NCBI RefSeq assembly: GCF_001761365.1
Contig: NZ_CP017477.1
Coordinates: 580,501 to 644,500 of the forward strand
DNA from: Polaribacter vadi
Lineage (GTDB): Bacteria > Bacteroidota > Bacteroidia > Flavobacteriales > Flavobacteriaceae
Length of the DNA stretch: 64,000 nucleotides
Direction: 5' to 3'
The position numbers and the translations under genes are program-made. Position 1 is the first letter of the stretch, and every line of letters starts with the position of its first letter. The notes beneath the pieces are model-generated. The model was not told the origin of the DNA, did no database searches, and worked only from the letters and a program-made list of their open reading frames with translations. This document shows, in pieces, positions 26,159 through 36,550 of the stretch.

Positions 26159-26815
26159 CTACTTTTTACCTTTATAATAATCACTCAAAACAGTTCTTCT
26201 ACCAATTGTTTTTGTGATGATGTCTTTGTCTAAATCCCAACCTCTTGCAGGCGAATAATCACGTCCATACCAAATAATTTGCAAATGTAAATCGTTCCAA
26301 AGTTCTCTTGGGAATAAGCGTTTTGCATCTTTTTCGGTTTGTGTTACGTTTTTTCCGTTTGTTAAATTCCACCTATATAATAATCTATGAATATGTGTAT
26401 CAACAGGAAAAGCAGGCACACCAAAAGCCTGACTCATAACAACACTTGCTGTTTTATGACCAACTGCTGGCAATTCCTCTAAGCCTTCAAAAGATTGAGG
26501 AACTTCGCCATTATATTTTTCGATGAGTATTTTTGATAAACCATAAATCCCTTTGCTTTTCATGGGTGATAATCCACAAGGACGAATAATTTCTTTAATT
26601 TCTTCCACAGACATTTTTACCATATCAAAAGGATTATCTGCTTTAGCAAATAACAAAGGCGTAATTTTATTGACACGAACATCTGTACATTGAGCAGAAA
26701 GTAACACAGCAATTAAAAGCGTATACGCATCTTTATGATCTAAAGGAATAGGAATTTCTGGGTATAATTCTTCTAATTTATCGATTACAAATTGAACTTT
26801 TTCTTGTTTGGTCAT
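26159..26815 (-). CDS. nth: Endonuclease III without the Fe-S cluster cysteines
   Basis: A 218-residue DNA glycosylase/AP lyase of base excision repair acting on oxidised pyrimidines. The helix-hairpin-helix LEELPAVGHKTASVV contains catalytic Lys121, and Asp139 is in PVDTHIHR, both as in E. coli Nth (Lys120, Asp138). The C-terminal loop that in E. coli carries four cysteines of a 4Fe-4S cluster is replaced by YGRDYSPARGWDLDKD with no cysteine. Length is otherwise normal, so this is not a truncation. It is divergent from bcp. Confidence 0.94.
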   Translation of the reverse strand: MTKQEKVQFVIDKLEELYPEIPIPLDHKDAYTLLIAVLLSAQCTDVRVNKITPLLFAKADNPFDMVKMSVEEIKEIIRPCGLSPMKSKGIYGLSKILIEKYNGEVPQSFEGLEELPAVGHKTASVVMSQAFGVPAFPVDTHIHRLLYRWNLTNGKNVTQTEKDAKRLFPRELWNDLHLQIIWYGRDYSPARGWDLDKDIITKTIGRRTVLSDYYKGKK

Positions 26816-26906
26816 TCTTTTAATTCTAGATTCGAGGTTTAAAATTCAAAGTTATTAATATCTTGTTAAACAACTTCTCAATTACTCGAATATTATACAT
26901 GCTTTG

Positions 26907-26914
26907 TATCTTTG
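26907..26914 (+). promoter_or_regulatory. -7 element (TATCTTTG) of bcp
   Basis: TATCTTTG fits TAnnTTTG, 16 bases before the ATG at 26931. No good -33 element is seen. Confidence 0.55.
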
Positions 26915-26930
26915 TTAAAAACTAACAATT

Positions 26931-27383
26931 ATGACATCATTAAAGATAGGAGATAAGGCTCCACAATTTGAAGCAAAAGACAATGCAGGAAATACTGTAA
27001 AATTATCAGATTATGCTGGTAAAAAATTAGTGTTATTCTTTTATCCAAAAGCAAGCACACCTGGTTGTACAAATGAAGCTTGTGATTTAAGAGACAATTA
27101 TCAATCTTTTTTAGCCAAAGGTTATGATGTTTTGGGTGTTAGTGCAGATTCTGCTAAAAGACAACAAAATTTTATCAATAAAAACGAATTACCATTTCCT
27201 TTATTAGCAGATGAAGACAAAGCTGTAATTGAAGCTTTTAATGTTTGGGGACCTAAGAAATTTATGGGGAAAGAATATAATGGAATTCACAGAACTACTT
27301 TTGTTATTGATGAAAAAGGAATCATTGAAGATGTAATTACGAAAGTAAAAACCAAAGCACATGCTGCTCAGATTTTGGAGTAG
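26931..27383 (+). CDS. bcp: Thioredoxin-dependent thiol peroxidase (Bcp/PrxQ)
   Basis: A 150-residue peroxiredoxin that reduces hydrogen and organic peroxides. The motif PKASTPGCTNEACDLRD shows peroxidatic Cys46 and resolving Cys51 five residues on, the PrxQ/Bcp helix-2 arrangement. The N-terminus KIGDKAPQFEAKDN is typical. Electron donors would be thioredoxin and possibly bacillithiol systems; the bacillithiol gene bshB1 is elsewhere in the window. It stands alone with its own -7 element. Confidence 0.95.
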   Translation: MTSLKIGDKAPQFEAKDNAGNTVKLSDYAGKKLVLFFYPKASTPGCTNEACDLRDNYQSFLAKGYDVLGVSADSAKRQQNFINKNELPFPLLADEDKAVIEAFNVWGPKKFMGKEYNGIHRTTFVIDEKGIIEDVITKVKTKAHAAQILE

Positions 27384-27511
27384 TGCTCATTTTTAAGTTT
27401 TTATGATTAAAAATACCTAGTATTAGGTATTGTTTCTGATTGTTAATTTGCTAATATTTGAAGTGATATTTCATTTTTTTTTACAAATTAAACAATCCTA
27501 AACTATTAATT

Positions 27512-30500
27512 ATGAAAACAAAACTATTTTTTATTCTTGTATTCTTTTTTATAAGTAACCATCTCTTTTCTCAGAACATTTCAATTACTGATGCTAATTT
27601 TGAACAAGCTTTAATAGATTTAGGTTGGGATACTAATGGCTTAAATGGTAATATTTTAGAAAGTGAAGCGATCGTTATTGATAGCTTAAAAATAGGAGAT
27701 CCTTTAGCAAATGAATTAACACCTAATGTTTTTGCTAAAATAACAGATATTACAGGTATTTCAGGAATGCCAAATTTAACATATTTAGATGTTAGAGAAA
27801 ATGAAATTACATCTGTAGATTTATCAGCAAATATTGCTTTGGTAGATGTTAGTTTAGGAGGAAATCTCTTATCTACAATAGATGTTTCTAAAAATGTAAA
27901 TTTAAAATCACTATTTGTAAATGATAACCAATTAACAACCATAGATGTTTCTAACAATACAACTTTAGAGCGTTTTGGAATCATGCGAAATCAGTTTACT
28001 TCTATCGATGTTTCTACTTTGTTAAATATTAAGGACTTATTTATTCATGGCAATCAATTGACTAGTATAGATTTAACTAAAAATGTAAATTTGGTTACTT
28101 TACAAGCATATGATAATTTACTATCCACTTTAGATGTAAGTCAAAATATATTTTTAGAAATTTTAAGGATGGATAATAATCACGATTTAAATCCAAACAA
28201 TACAATATCTAGTTTAGACTTATCTAATAATATTGCATTGAGAGATTTAAGAATTTCTAATAATCCAATTAACGCAATTGATCTTACGAATAACATTAAT
28301 TTAGAGTTTATAACCTTAGACGGAGTTGGAATTTCTGGAATAGATGTAACGCAAAACACCAAGCTAAAGAGAATTTACGCTAGCTTTAATAGCAATTTTA
28401 CAAGTTTAGATGTATCTCAAAATACAGATTTAGAATATTTAACAATATCAAACAATAATATTTCTAGCATAGATGTTAGTAATAACCCAGAGTTACTTTG
28501 GCTTTCTATAGAACACAACTCAATTTTAGATATCGACCTTAGTAATAATACTAAATTAACCAATTTATATTTAGATAATAATGGTTTTAGCAGTTTAGAT
28601 GTAAGTGCAAATTTATTATTAGGTAAAGGAAACCCACAATCTTTTGCTCCAGTTTTTGTAAATCAAAACCCTAATTTATCTTGTATTCAAGTTGATGTAA
28701 CTCAAGACACTTCAGAATGGATTAAAGATGATAATGCAATATTTAGTACAAACTGTGGAAATCCAAATGCTACAATTGCAATACCAGATACAAATTTTGA
28801 ACAAGCTTTAATTGATGCTGGTTGGGATTCTAATGGATTAAGTGGAACAATTTTAGAGACTGAAGCGCAAACTATTGATAGTTTAAAAATTAGTGGAAAA
28901 GAAATTGCATCTTTAGTAGGTTTAGAAAAAATGTCTAATTTAACATATTTACACGCAAGTAATAATTCGTTAACCTCAATTAATACAACTCAAAACTCAC
29001 AACTGAAAAAATTATATTTAGATGGTAATAATCTATCTGATATTGATGTTTCTTTAAATACAGATTTAGAAGTTTTTTCAATTTTTGGAGGAAGTTCTCA
29101 ACTTACAACTATTGATTTAAGTAATAATACCAAGTTAACGAGTATAACACTTACTACGTTATCTAATTTAGAAAATATCATTTTTGGCAACTCTCCAAAT
29201 TTAACTTATATTCAATTAGCATATAATAAAGTTGCTAGTTTAGATTTATCAGGTTTACCTAACTTGGAAGAGCTAAAAATTCCTTTTCAACAAATGGAAA
29301 GTTTAGATGTTTCTCAAAACACCAAACTAACCAATCTTTGGGTTTCTAGCAATAATTTAACAAGCTTAGACTTATCTAACAATCCAGCTTTAACACAAGC
29401 TTTAGTAGATGGTAATCAATTAACAACTTTAAATGTTTCTCAAAATCCTGAGTTATTATTTGTAAGAGCTTATGAAAATCAATTAACTGAAATTGATGTA
29501 AACAACAGTCCAGAGTTAAATTCTTTGTGGTTAGGAGGAAATTCAGGCGATTTAAGTGGAAGATCAGAAACCAACTCTTTTGCTACAATTGATGTTTCTA
29601 ACAACTTAAAATTAAAGGAATTAATCATAGCAGGTTCTAATTTAACAACCATAGATGTTTCTAAAAATAAGGATTTAAATCTGTTAAACGTAAACTCGAA
29701 TAATCTTACAGAATTAAACCTTACCGAAAATGATTCTTTAAAAGTATTGGCTTTTGGTATCAATAATATAAATACTGTTGATTTATCCAACTTAACAAAA
29801 TTAGATGAACTGTATGCTTATGAAGCGAATCTTACTAGTTTAGATGTTTCTAACAATACAAATCTTACCAAACTATTAGTTTATACTAATAATTTAACAA
29901 ACTTAGATATTTCTAACAATTTAGCATTAAAAGAATTAGATATTAGTGATGTTCGTTTTGATGGAACTTTAGATTTGTCTAATCATAATCAATTAGAAAA
30001 TTTTGTAATGTATAATACACTGTATACAAGTGTAAATCTAAACAATGGTAATAATGTTAGCTTTAACAATTTAGAAATTAAAGACAATACTAATTTAACA
30101 TGTGTTCAAGTTGATAATGAAAATTATGCGAATACCAATTTTACGAACATTAATGGCGGTTTTTCTTTTAGTGAAGATTGTGGTTTTGGATCTATGTTTG
30201 TAACAATTCCAGATGCAAATTTTGAGCAAGCTTTAATTGATTTAGGATGGGATACAAATGGTTTAACTGGCAATATTTTAGAAAGCGAAGCAATTGCTAT
30301 TGATAGCTTAAAAATAGGGAATCCTTTAACAAATGAATTAACACCTAATGTGTTAGCTAAAATTACAGATGTTACAGGTATTTCTGCAATGCCAAATTTA
30401 ACATATTTAGATGTTAGAGAAAATGAAATTACATCTGTAGATTTATCAGCAAATATTGCTTTGGGAGATGTTAGTTTAGGAGCGAATCTATTAACTTCTA

Positions 30501-33046
30501 TAGATGTTTCTAAAAACGTTAATTTAGTTTCACTTTTTGTAAATGAAAACCAACTTACAACTATAGATGTTTCTAACAATATAAATTTAGAACGTTTAGG
30601 AATTATGCGAAATCAAATTTCTACTGTTGATGTTTCTATGTTGCTAAACTTAAAAGATTTATTTGTGCATGAAAATTCTTTTAACAGTTTAAATATTTCA
30701 AATAATACCGAATTAACTTGGCTGTATGCTTCAGGAAATCAAATAGCTACAATTGATTTATCAACCAATACAAAATTAGTAAGAATAGATATTTACGATA
30801 ATTTGTTGACAAGTATAGATGTAAGTATGTTACCTGATTTGAGCGATTTTAGAACAGCAAATAATCAAATAACAAATTTAGATGTTTCAAATAACACAAA
30901 CTTACTTTCATTTAGTTGTAATGATAATTTATTAACCTCATTAAATGTAAAAAATGGAAATAATAGCAATTCAACATATTTTGATGCTTCAAACAATCCA
31001 AATTTAACATGTATTCAAGTTGATGATATTGCTTATGCAACTACAAACTGGACTCAAAAAGATCCTCAAACCAATTTTAGTTTAAATTGTAATGAAGGTA
31101 TTGTAAGTATTCCAGATGCAAATTTAAAAGCTGCTTTATTGGCAAATACTTTGATAAATACAAATGAAGATACTGAAATTCAGATTTCAGAAGCAGAACA
31201 ATTTAATGAGGCTTTAGTAGGGGAAGAGTTAAACATAGCAGATTTAACAGGTATAGAAGCTTTTGTAAATATTACAGGGCTAAATTTTAGAGGTAACGAT
31301 TTAACAACAATTGATTTATCTAAAAACACAAAACTTACTTGGATAGATTTAGACAGTAACAACCTATCTCAAGTAGATTTTTCTAATAATTTAGCGTTAA
31401 ATTTTATAGATATTTCTTTAAACGATTTGAATAGTTTAGATATTAGTATGTTGGTAAATTTAGAGAGTTTATATGCTGGTGATAATAAAATTACTTCAAT
31501 TGATGTTTCAAACAACATCAATTTAAAAAATCTTTGGTTAAATATTAATGAACTAACATCTATTGACATCACTTCTAATATCAATTTAGAAAATTTACAA
31601 TTAGATTGGAATTTTAATTTATCTGCAATTGATTTTTCAAACAATTTAGAATTGAATAGAATTCATGTATGGAGAACTTCTTTAACCACTTTAGATGTTA
31701 GCATGTTGTCAAAACTGCAAAGATTATATGTTTCTGATACTCAAATAACAACCTTAGATATTTCTAACAATCCAAAATTATATGATATTCGATTAGGAGA
31801 AACAAACGTTACTTCATTAGATGTCTCTAAAAATGTATTGTTAGAAAGAATAGATGTTTTTAAAACAAAAATTACTTCTTTAAATGTTTCTAAAAACACA
31901 AAATTAATAACGTTGTTAATGAACGAAAACGAATTTACAGGTATAGATGTATCTAAAAATCCACTTTTAGTGGAGTTGAATGCTAGCGATAATAACATTG
32001 TGAATATCGATATTCAAAGAAATGCAAATCTAGAAACCTTACTAATTAATAACAATCTTTTAGAAAGAGCAGTTTTAAGAAACGGAAATAATGCAGCAAT
32101 CACAAATTTAGATATTACAGGCAACGAAAATTTAACGTGTATTTCTGTTGATAACGTTGCTTATGCTAATGATAATTGGTTAAATAAAGATACAACTGCT
32201 ACTTATAGCACAGATTGTAATGCTATTTGGGAAGTGTATACAGAAGATTCTAGTTTAGAGGATTCTTTAAATTCAATTGCAGGTTTAGATGATGATGGAG
32301 ATGGAATGATTACCTATGAAGAAGCACAAGCATTTACAGGCGATTTAGATTTAAGTGGACAAAATATTACTTCAGTTACAGGTTTAGAAGCGTTTACAAA
32401 TGCTGCAAGCATCAATATATCTGGCAATAGTATTACAGATATCAGTAGCTTATTAACTGCAAATACTGTAGTAGTTTCTTCTAGGATTTCTGGTAAAACA
32501 AAAAGTATAGCCAGAAGTAAAAATAATGTCAAAAAATTAAATGTTGCTGATAACTTAATTGAAGAAATTGATATTTCTGAAATTTCAACATTTACAGAAT
32601 TAATTGTAAGGAATAATAAGTTAATTTATTTAAACATTAATAATGATAGCAATGCAAATCTTTTAAACCTAGATGCAACTGGAAACCCAGATTTAAAGTG
32701 TATTCAAGTAGATGATGTTGCTTTTGCAAACGGAAACGCAAATTGGACCAAAGATCCTGTAGCGAGTTACAATACCTATTGTCCTCCTGCAGGAACATTG
32801 GCTGTAGATGAAAACTTTTTAAATGAAAATATTGGAATGTATCCAAACCCTGCAACTTCAAGGATTGAAATTTCAGTTTCAAATGGTTTGATTTTAAAGT
32901 CGATAGAAATTTACAATTTGGTGGGTAAAAAACTACAAACAACTCAAAATAGCGATGTAAATCTTTTAGGATTAGCAACTGGAGTATATGTGGTAAAAAT
33001 TAAAACGAATAAAGGTTCAATTCATAAAAAACTAATTAAAAATTAG
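27512..33046 (+). CDS. Giant secreted leucine-rich-repeat protein with T9SS C-terminal sorting domain
   Basis: 1844 residues with a Sec signal peptide (to about 20, ending FSQN). The body has about fifty 21-residue repeats of the form LTSLDVSNNTNLxxL (positions vary), forming an LRR solenoid with an Asn ladder. Five modules are visible, starting near residues 24, 423, 896, 1196 and 1571. The first three begin (IPD)xNFEQALIDLGWDxNG and most modules end in a cap with Cys (CIQVD...C). Module 5 has a calcium-binding loop DDDGDGMITYEEA (about 1592-1604). The end (from about 1771, IGMYPNPATSRIEIS ... GVYVVKIKT) is a type A T9SS domain. It is probably a cell-surface or secreted adhesion/recognition protein; the partner is unknown. 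Confidence 0.93.
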   Translation: MKTKLFFILVFFFISNHLFSQNISITDANFEQALIDLGWDTNGLNGNILESEAIVIDSLKIGDPLANELTPNVFAKITDITGISGMPNLTYLDVRENEITSVDLSANIALVDVSLGGNLLSTIDVSKNVNLKSLFVNDNQLTTIDVSNNTTLERFGIMRNQFTSIDVSTLLNIKDLFIHGNQLTSIDLTKNVNLVTLQAYDNLLSTLDVSQNIFLEILRMDNNHDLNPNNTISSLDLSNNIALRDLRISNNPINAIDLTNNINLEFITLDGVGISGIDVTQNTKLKRIYASFNSNFTSLDVSQNTDLEYLTISNNNISSIDVSNNPELLWLSIEHNSILDIDLSNNTKLTNLYLDNNGFSSLDVSANLLLGKGNPQSFAPVFVNQNPNLSCIQVDVTQDTSEWIKDDNAIFSTNCGNPNATIAIPDTNFEQALIDAGWDSNGLSGTILETEAQTIDSLKISGKEIASLVGLEKMSNLTYLHASNNSLTSINTTQNSQLKKLYLDGNNLSDIDVSLNTDLEVFSIFGGSSQLTTIDLSNNTKLTSITLTTLSNLENIIFGNSPNLTYIQLAYNKVASLDLSGLPNLEELKIPFQQMESLDVSQNTKLTNLWVSSNNLTSLDLSNNPALTQALVDGNQLTTLNVSQNPELLFVRAYENQLTEIDVNNSPELNSLWLGGNSGDLSGRSETNSFATIDVSNNLKLKELIIAGSNLTTIDVSKNKDLNLLNVNSNNLTELNLTENDSLKVLAFGINNINTVDLSNLTKLDELYAYEANLTSLDVSNNTNLTKLLVYTNNLTNLDISNNLALKELDISDVRFDGTLDLSNHNQLENFVMYNTLYTSVNLNNGNNVSFNNLEIKDNTNLTCVQVDNENYANTNFTNINGGFSFSEDCGFGSMFVTIPDANFEQALIDLGWDTNGLTGNILESEAIAIDSLKIGNPLTNELTPNVLAKITDVTGISAMPNLTYLDVRENEITSVDLSANIALGDVSLGANLLTSIDVSKNVNLVSLFVNENQLTTIDVSNNINLERLGIMRNQISTVDVSMLLNLKDLFVHENSFNSLNISNNTELTWLYASGNQIATIDLSTNTKLVRIDIYDNLLTSIDVSMLPDLSDFRTANNQITNLDVSNNTNLLSFSCNDNLLTSLNVKNGNNSNSTYFDASNNPNLTCIQVDDIAYATTNWTQKDPQTNFSLNCNEGIVSIPDANLKAALLANTLINTNEDTEIQISEAEQFNEALVGEELNIADLTGIEAFVNITGLNFRGNDLTTIDLSKNTKLTWIDLDSNNLSQVDFSNNLALNFIDISLNDLNSLDISMLVNLESLYAGDNKITSIDVSNNINLKNLWLNINELTSIDITSNINLENLQLDWNFNLSAIDFSNNLELNRIHVWRTSLTTLDVSMLSKLQRLYVSDTQITTLDISNNPKLYDIRLGETNVTSLDVSKNVLLERIDVFKTKITSLNVSKNTKLITLLMNENEFTGIDVSKNPLLVELNASDNNIVNIDIQRNANLETLLINNNLLERAVLRNGNNAAITNLDITGNENLTCISVDNVAYANDNWLNKDTTATYSTDCNAIWEVYTEDSSLEDSLNSIAGLDDDGDGMITYEEAQAFTGDLDLSGQNITSVTGLEAFTNAASINISGNSITDISSLLTANTVVVSSRISGKTKSIARSKNNVKKLNVADNLIEEIDISEISTFTELIVRNNKLIYLNINNDSNANLLNLDATGNPDLKCIQVDDVAFANGNANWTKDPVASYNTYCPPAGTLAVDENFLNENIGMYPNPATSRIEISVSNGLILKSIEIYNLVGKKLQTTQNSDVNLLGLATGVYVVKIKTNKGSIHKKLIKN

Positions 33047-33092
33047 AATTTATCTTTAAAATAGAAAAAAGAGAATAGAGAAAATAACATTT

Positions 33093-33128
33093 AAAACAAG
33101 ACTAGTTACACAATTAGTCTTGTTTTTT
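33093..33128 (+). terminator. Intrinsic terminator after the LRR gene
   Basis: AAAACAAGACTA (33093-33104) pairs perfectly with TAGTCTTGTTTT (33115-33126) and is followed by Ts. Confidence 0.85.
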
Positions 33129-33264
33129 TTTATAGAATACACAAAAAAACATAAATATATTTACTGATTATTAAATCAAAAACAATCAATTTTAAACAAA
33201 TTAATCTTTTTGGTACATTTTTTGAATTTAACTGCTCATTAACAGCTTCTATCATTAGAATTAC

Positions 33265-33272
33265 TATTTTTG
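33265..33272 (+). promoter_or_regulatory. -7 element (TATTTTTG) of the M1 aminopeptidase gene
   Basis: TATTTTTG fits TAnnTTTG and lies 22 bases before the ATG at 33295; no well-placed -33 element. Confidence 0.45.
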
Positions 33273-33294
33273 AAGCGTTAAGAAAATAACATTT

Positions 33295-35736
33295 ATGAAG
33301 TTTCAGAAAATTATAATCTTATTATTTGTGTTGATTGCAAATAGTGGATTTTCGCAAAATACAACTACTTATAAATCAGAAAGAGAAAAAACGCACGATT
33401 TAGTGCATACAAAACTAAAAGTTGATTTTAATTTTGACGATAAAACCATGAATGGGGAAGCTTGGATTACTGCAAAGCCTCACTTTTATACAACTTATAA
33501 AATTACGTTGGATGCTAATTCCATGATTATCAAAGAGGTTTCTCTAAATAATAAAAAGCTACCTTTTAATTATAATGATTTCGATTTATCAATCGAATTG
33601 CCAAAAACGTATCAAAAAGACGAAGAATTTACTATTTACATCAAGTATACTGCAAGACCAGAAAAGGCAAAAGACAGAATTACAGAAACAATAACCGATA
33701 AAAAAGGCTTGTATTTTATCAATGCAGATGGAATTGACAAAAATAAACCTACGCAAATTTGGACTCAAGGTGAAACAGAAGCCAATTCAATTTGGTTTCC
33801 TACTATTGATGCTCCAAACCAAAAAACATCCCAAGAAATTTATATAACAGTTCCTAACAAGTACAAAACACTTTCAAACGGAACGTTAGTAAACCAAACA
33901 AATGTTGGGAATAATAGAACAGATTATTGGAAATTCGATCAAAAACATGCACCTTATTTAGTGTTTATGGCTGTTGGTGAGTTTGAAATTATCAAAGATT
34001 CATACAAGAATATCCCTGTAAATTATTATGTAGAAAAGGAATATGCTTCGAATGCAAAAGATATTTTTGGGTTAACTCCAGAAATGATTGGTTTCTTTTC
34101 AGAGAAATTAGGAGTGGAATATCCTTGGGAAGCGTATAATCAAATTGTGGTAAGAGATTACGTTTCTGGAGCTATGGAGAACACAACAGCAGTTGTGCAT
34201 GGAGAACAGGCCTATCAAAAACCAGGACAATTAATTGATGAAAATGTTCAAGAAAATACTATTGCTCACGAAATTATGCATCATTGGTTTGGCAATTTAG
34301 TCACTTCAGAAAGTTGGAGTAATCTTACCTTAAATGAATCTTTTGCCAATTATGGTGAATATTTATGGCAAGAATATAAATACGGAAAAGTTGCCAAAGA
34401 AATGCATTATTTTGAGCAATTAGAGGCGTATAAAAACGGACAAAATGATGCCAAAAGTTTAGTTCGTTATCAATATGATGATCAAGAAGAGTTGTTTGAT
34501 TTAGTAAGCTATAACAAAGGTGGCGCAATTCTACATAATCTACGAACCTATTTAGGTGATGAAGCTTTTTTCTTAGGATTAAAGCAGTATTTAACTCAAT
34601 ATAAATACCAAGATGTAGAAGTTTCGCAATTGCGTTTGGTGTTTGAAGAATTAACAGGGAAGGACTTAAACTGGTTTTTTAATCAGTGGTATTTTGGCGC
34701 AAATCACCCAAATATAGAAATTTCTTACGATTACAATACGTTGCAAAAAACGGTGACAGTAAATATCATTCAGTTGCAAGGAGAAACGTTTCAATTTCCT
34801 TTTGCTATTGATATTTTTGAAGGAACTAAAAGAACAAGACACAATGTTTTTGTAGAAGGAAATGATGCTTCTTTTACGTTTACTTATAACAAACAACCCA
34901 ATTTAATCCAAGTAAATGCAGACAATGTATTGATTTGTAAAATTTATGAAAACAAGATTTTAAGTGATTATATTTTTCAGTTAAAAAATGCTGATAATTA
35001 CGCACACAGAAGAGAAGCTTTGTTGGAAGTTGTTAAAAAACAAGAAGATAAAGATGCTTTTAATGCAGTAGTTGCTGCCTTGAATGATGAATCTTTTAAA
35101 ATAAGACAGTTAGCGTTACAAAATATCGACTTAATTAATAAAAACACAAAGAAAGATGCCATTTCCAAAATTATGAAAATGGCCAACAACGATTCAAAAA
35201 CTATTGTGCAAGCTGAAGCTTTAAACACGTTAGGAAAGTTAACAGATCCAGAATTAAAATCGGTGTTTGCAAAAGCATTAGAAAGTAAATCGTATTCGGT
35301 TTTGGGCAAAGCACTGGTTTCTATGTATTATATTGATAAACCAACTGCGTTAAAAAAATCGAAAGAATTGCCAGATGAAGTGCGTAAAATTTTAGCAACG
35401 CCTTTAACCCGAATTTTTATCGAAGAAAATGACGAAACTGAATTGCCTTTTATCGCAAAAACAGTAGTTTCTGGGATGTTTCTAACCAATGATGATGATA
35501 CTAAAGAGTTGTATCAAAAGGCATTTAAACAAATTTCTGAAAGCAACAATACAGAAGCTATTCAAAATACGGTGGATGATATGGTTGTAAAAGGAACCGA
35601 GTTTAAAGGGTTTAATTTTGATAAAGTGGTCATCAATTTAATGAGAAATATGATTGACGATCAAAAGAAAGCGAATAAACCAAACAAAGAACGAAATATA
35701 GAAATTATTAAAACAGCCATGGCTAAATTGCTGTAG
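33295..35736 (+). CDS. M1 family zinc aminopeptidase (secreted)
   Basis: An 813-residue enzyme with signal peptide (to about 18, ending GFSQN) and an M1 layout: N-terminal beta domain, catalytic domain with GAMEN (about 293-297) and the zinc motif HEIMHHWFGN (His325, Glu326, His329) plus the downstream Glu in NESFANYG, and a C-terminal helical HEAT-like region (about 570-813). These enzymes remove N-terminal residues from peptides, here in the periplasm or outside the cell. No T9SS domain is present at the C-terminus. The broken mtfA gene begins 16 bases after its stop in the same direction. Confidence 0.95.
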   Translation: MKFQKIIILLFVLIANSGFSQNTTTYKSEREKTHDLVHTKLKVDFNFDDKTMNGEAWITAKPHFYTTYKITLDANSMIIKEVSLNNKKLPFNYNDFDLSIELPKTYQKDEEFTIYIKYTARPEKAKDRITETITDKKGLYFINADGIDKNKPTQIWTQGETEANSIWFPTIDAPNQKTSQEIYITVPNKYKTLSNGTLVNQTNVGNNRTDYWKFDQKHAPYLVFMAVGEFEIIKDSYKNIPVNYYVEKEYASNAKDIFGLTPEMIGFFSEKLGVEYPWEAYNQIVVRDYVSGAMENTTAVVHGEQAYQKPGQLIDENVQENTIAHEIMHHWFGNLVTSESWSNLTLNESFANYGEYLWQEYKYGKVAKEMHYFEQLEAYKNGQNDAKSLVRYQYDDQEELFDLVSYNKGGAILHNLRTYLGDEAFFLGLKQYLTQYKYQDVEVSQLRLVFEELTGKDLNWFFNQWYFGANHPNIEISYDYNTLQKTVTVNIIQLQGETFQFPFAIDIFEGTKRTRHNVFVEGNDASFTFTYNKQPNLIQVNADNVLICKIYENKILSDYIFQLKNADNYAHRREALLEVVKKQEDKDAFNAVVAALNDESFKIRQLALQNIDLINKNTKKDAISKIMKMANNDSKTIVQAEALNTLGKLTDPELKSVFAKALESKSYSVLGKALVSMYYIDKPTALKKSKELPDEVRKILATPLTRIFIEENDETELPFIAKTVVSGMFLTNDDDTKELYQKAFKQISESNNTEAIQNTVDDMVVKGTEFKGFNFDKVVINLMRNMIDDQKKANKPNKERNIEIIKTAMAKLL

Positions 35737-35752
35737 TTTAATTTAAAAAATA

Positions 35753-36531
35753 ATGAGCTATATTATTAGTATTGCAATTCTTCTTATGGTGTTGTTTTTT
35801 GCTTTAAAACCTAAAAAGAAGTCGAAAATTGTGTCTTTGAAAGATGTGATAGTTCCTGAACATTGGCATCAAATATTAGTGCAAAACGTTTTGTTTTACA
35901 AGAAGTTAACAAAAGAGGAGCAAACCCTTTTTCAAGCTAAAATGGTTCGTTTTTTAGAAGCAACAACTATTGAAGCAATTCATTTTGAATTGGAAGAATT
36001 AGATCGATTGTTAATTGCAGCAAGTGCTGTAATTCCTGTTTTTAGATTCCCAAATTGGCACTATGCAAATCTCTCTACTGTTTTAATGTATCCTGATTAA
36101 TTTTGATGAAGAGTTGCAATTCAGCAGTAAAACCGAAGGTAGAAATATTGGTGGTTTAGTAGGTACAGGAAGATTTGAAAACCACATGATTTTATCTAGA
36201 AAAGCATTGCATCATGGTTTTAGCAATAAAACTGATAAAGGCAACACAGCCATTCACGAATTTATACATTTGTTAGACAAAGCAGATGGTGTTGTTGACG
36301 GAATTCCGAATGCGTTGTTAGACAAACAATACACCATTCCATATTTGCAATTGGTGCATAAAAAGATGGAGGAAATCAATAACGACAAATCTGATATCAG
36401 AAATTATGGAGGTACTTCTCAAACTGAGTTTTTTAGCAGTGGCTGGAGAATACTTTTTTGAAAGACCAAAATTGCTAAAAAGAAAACATCCAGCATTGTA
36501 TGAAATGTTGAAAAGTTGTTTTGTGAAGTGA
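35753..36531 (+). pseudogene. mtfA: MtfA-like zinc peptidase gene (M90) with two single-base frameshifts
   Basis: The first frame (35753-36100) encodes a N-terminal membrane segment and the family's helical part down to VLMYPD. One extra base near 36097-36101 then causes a stop, after which the +1 frame gives FDEELQFSSKTEGRN, the zinc motif HEFIHLLDKADG and GGTSQTEF. A second extra base in a T6 run (36432-36437) breaks the end, which should read EFLAVAGEYFFERP. The whole span (779 bases) is two bases longer than a 258-codon frame, which fits two insertions. MtfA is a cytosolic zinc metallopeptidase that binds the repressor Mlc in E. coli. A second copy of the 3' end lies at 37211-37393. Confidence 0.9.
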
Positions 36532-36550
36532 TGTTGGTATTTTTAATATT

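Noticed and set aside
27571..32532. Several long open frames (60-150 codons) antisense to the LRR gene
   Set aside because: They repeat with the 21-residue period of the LRR codons on the other strand; repeat codon bias keeps the antisense frame open.
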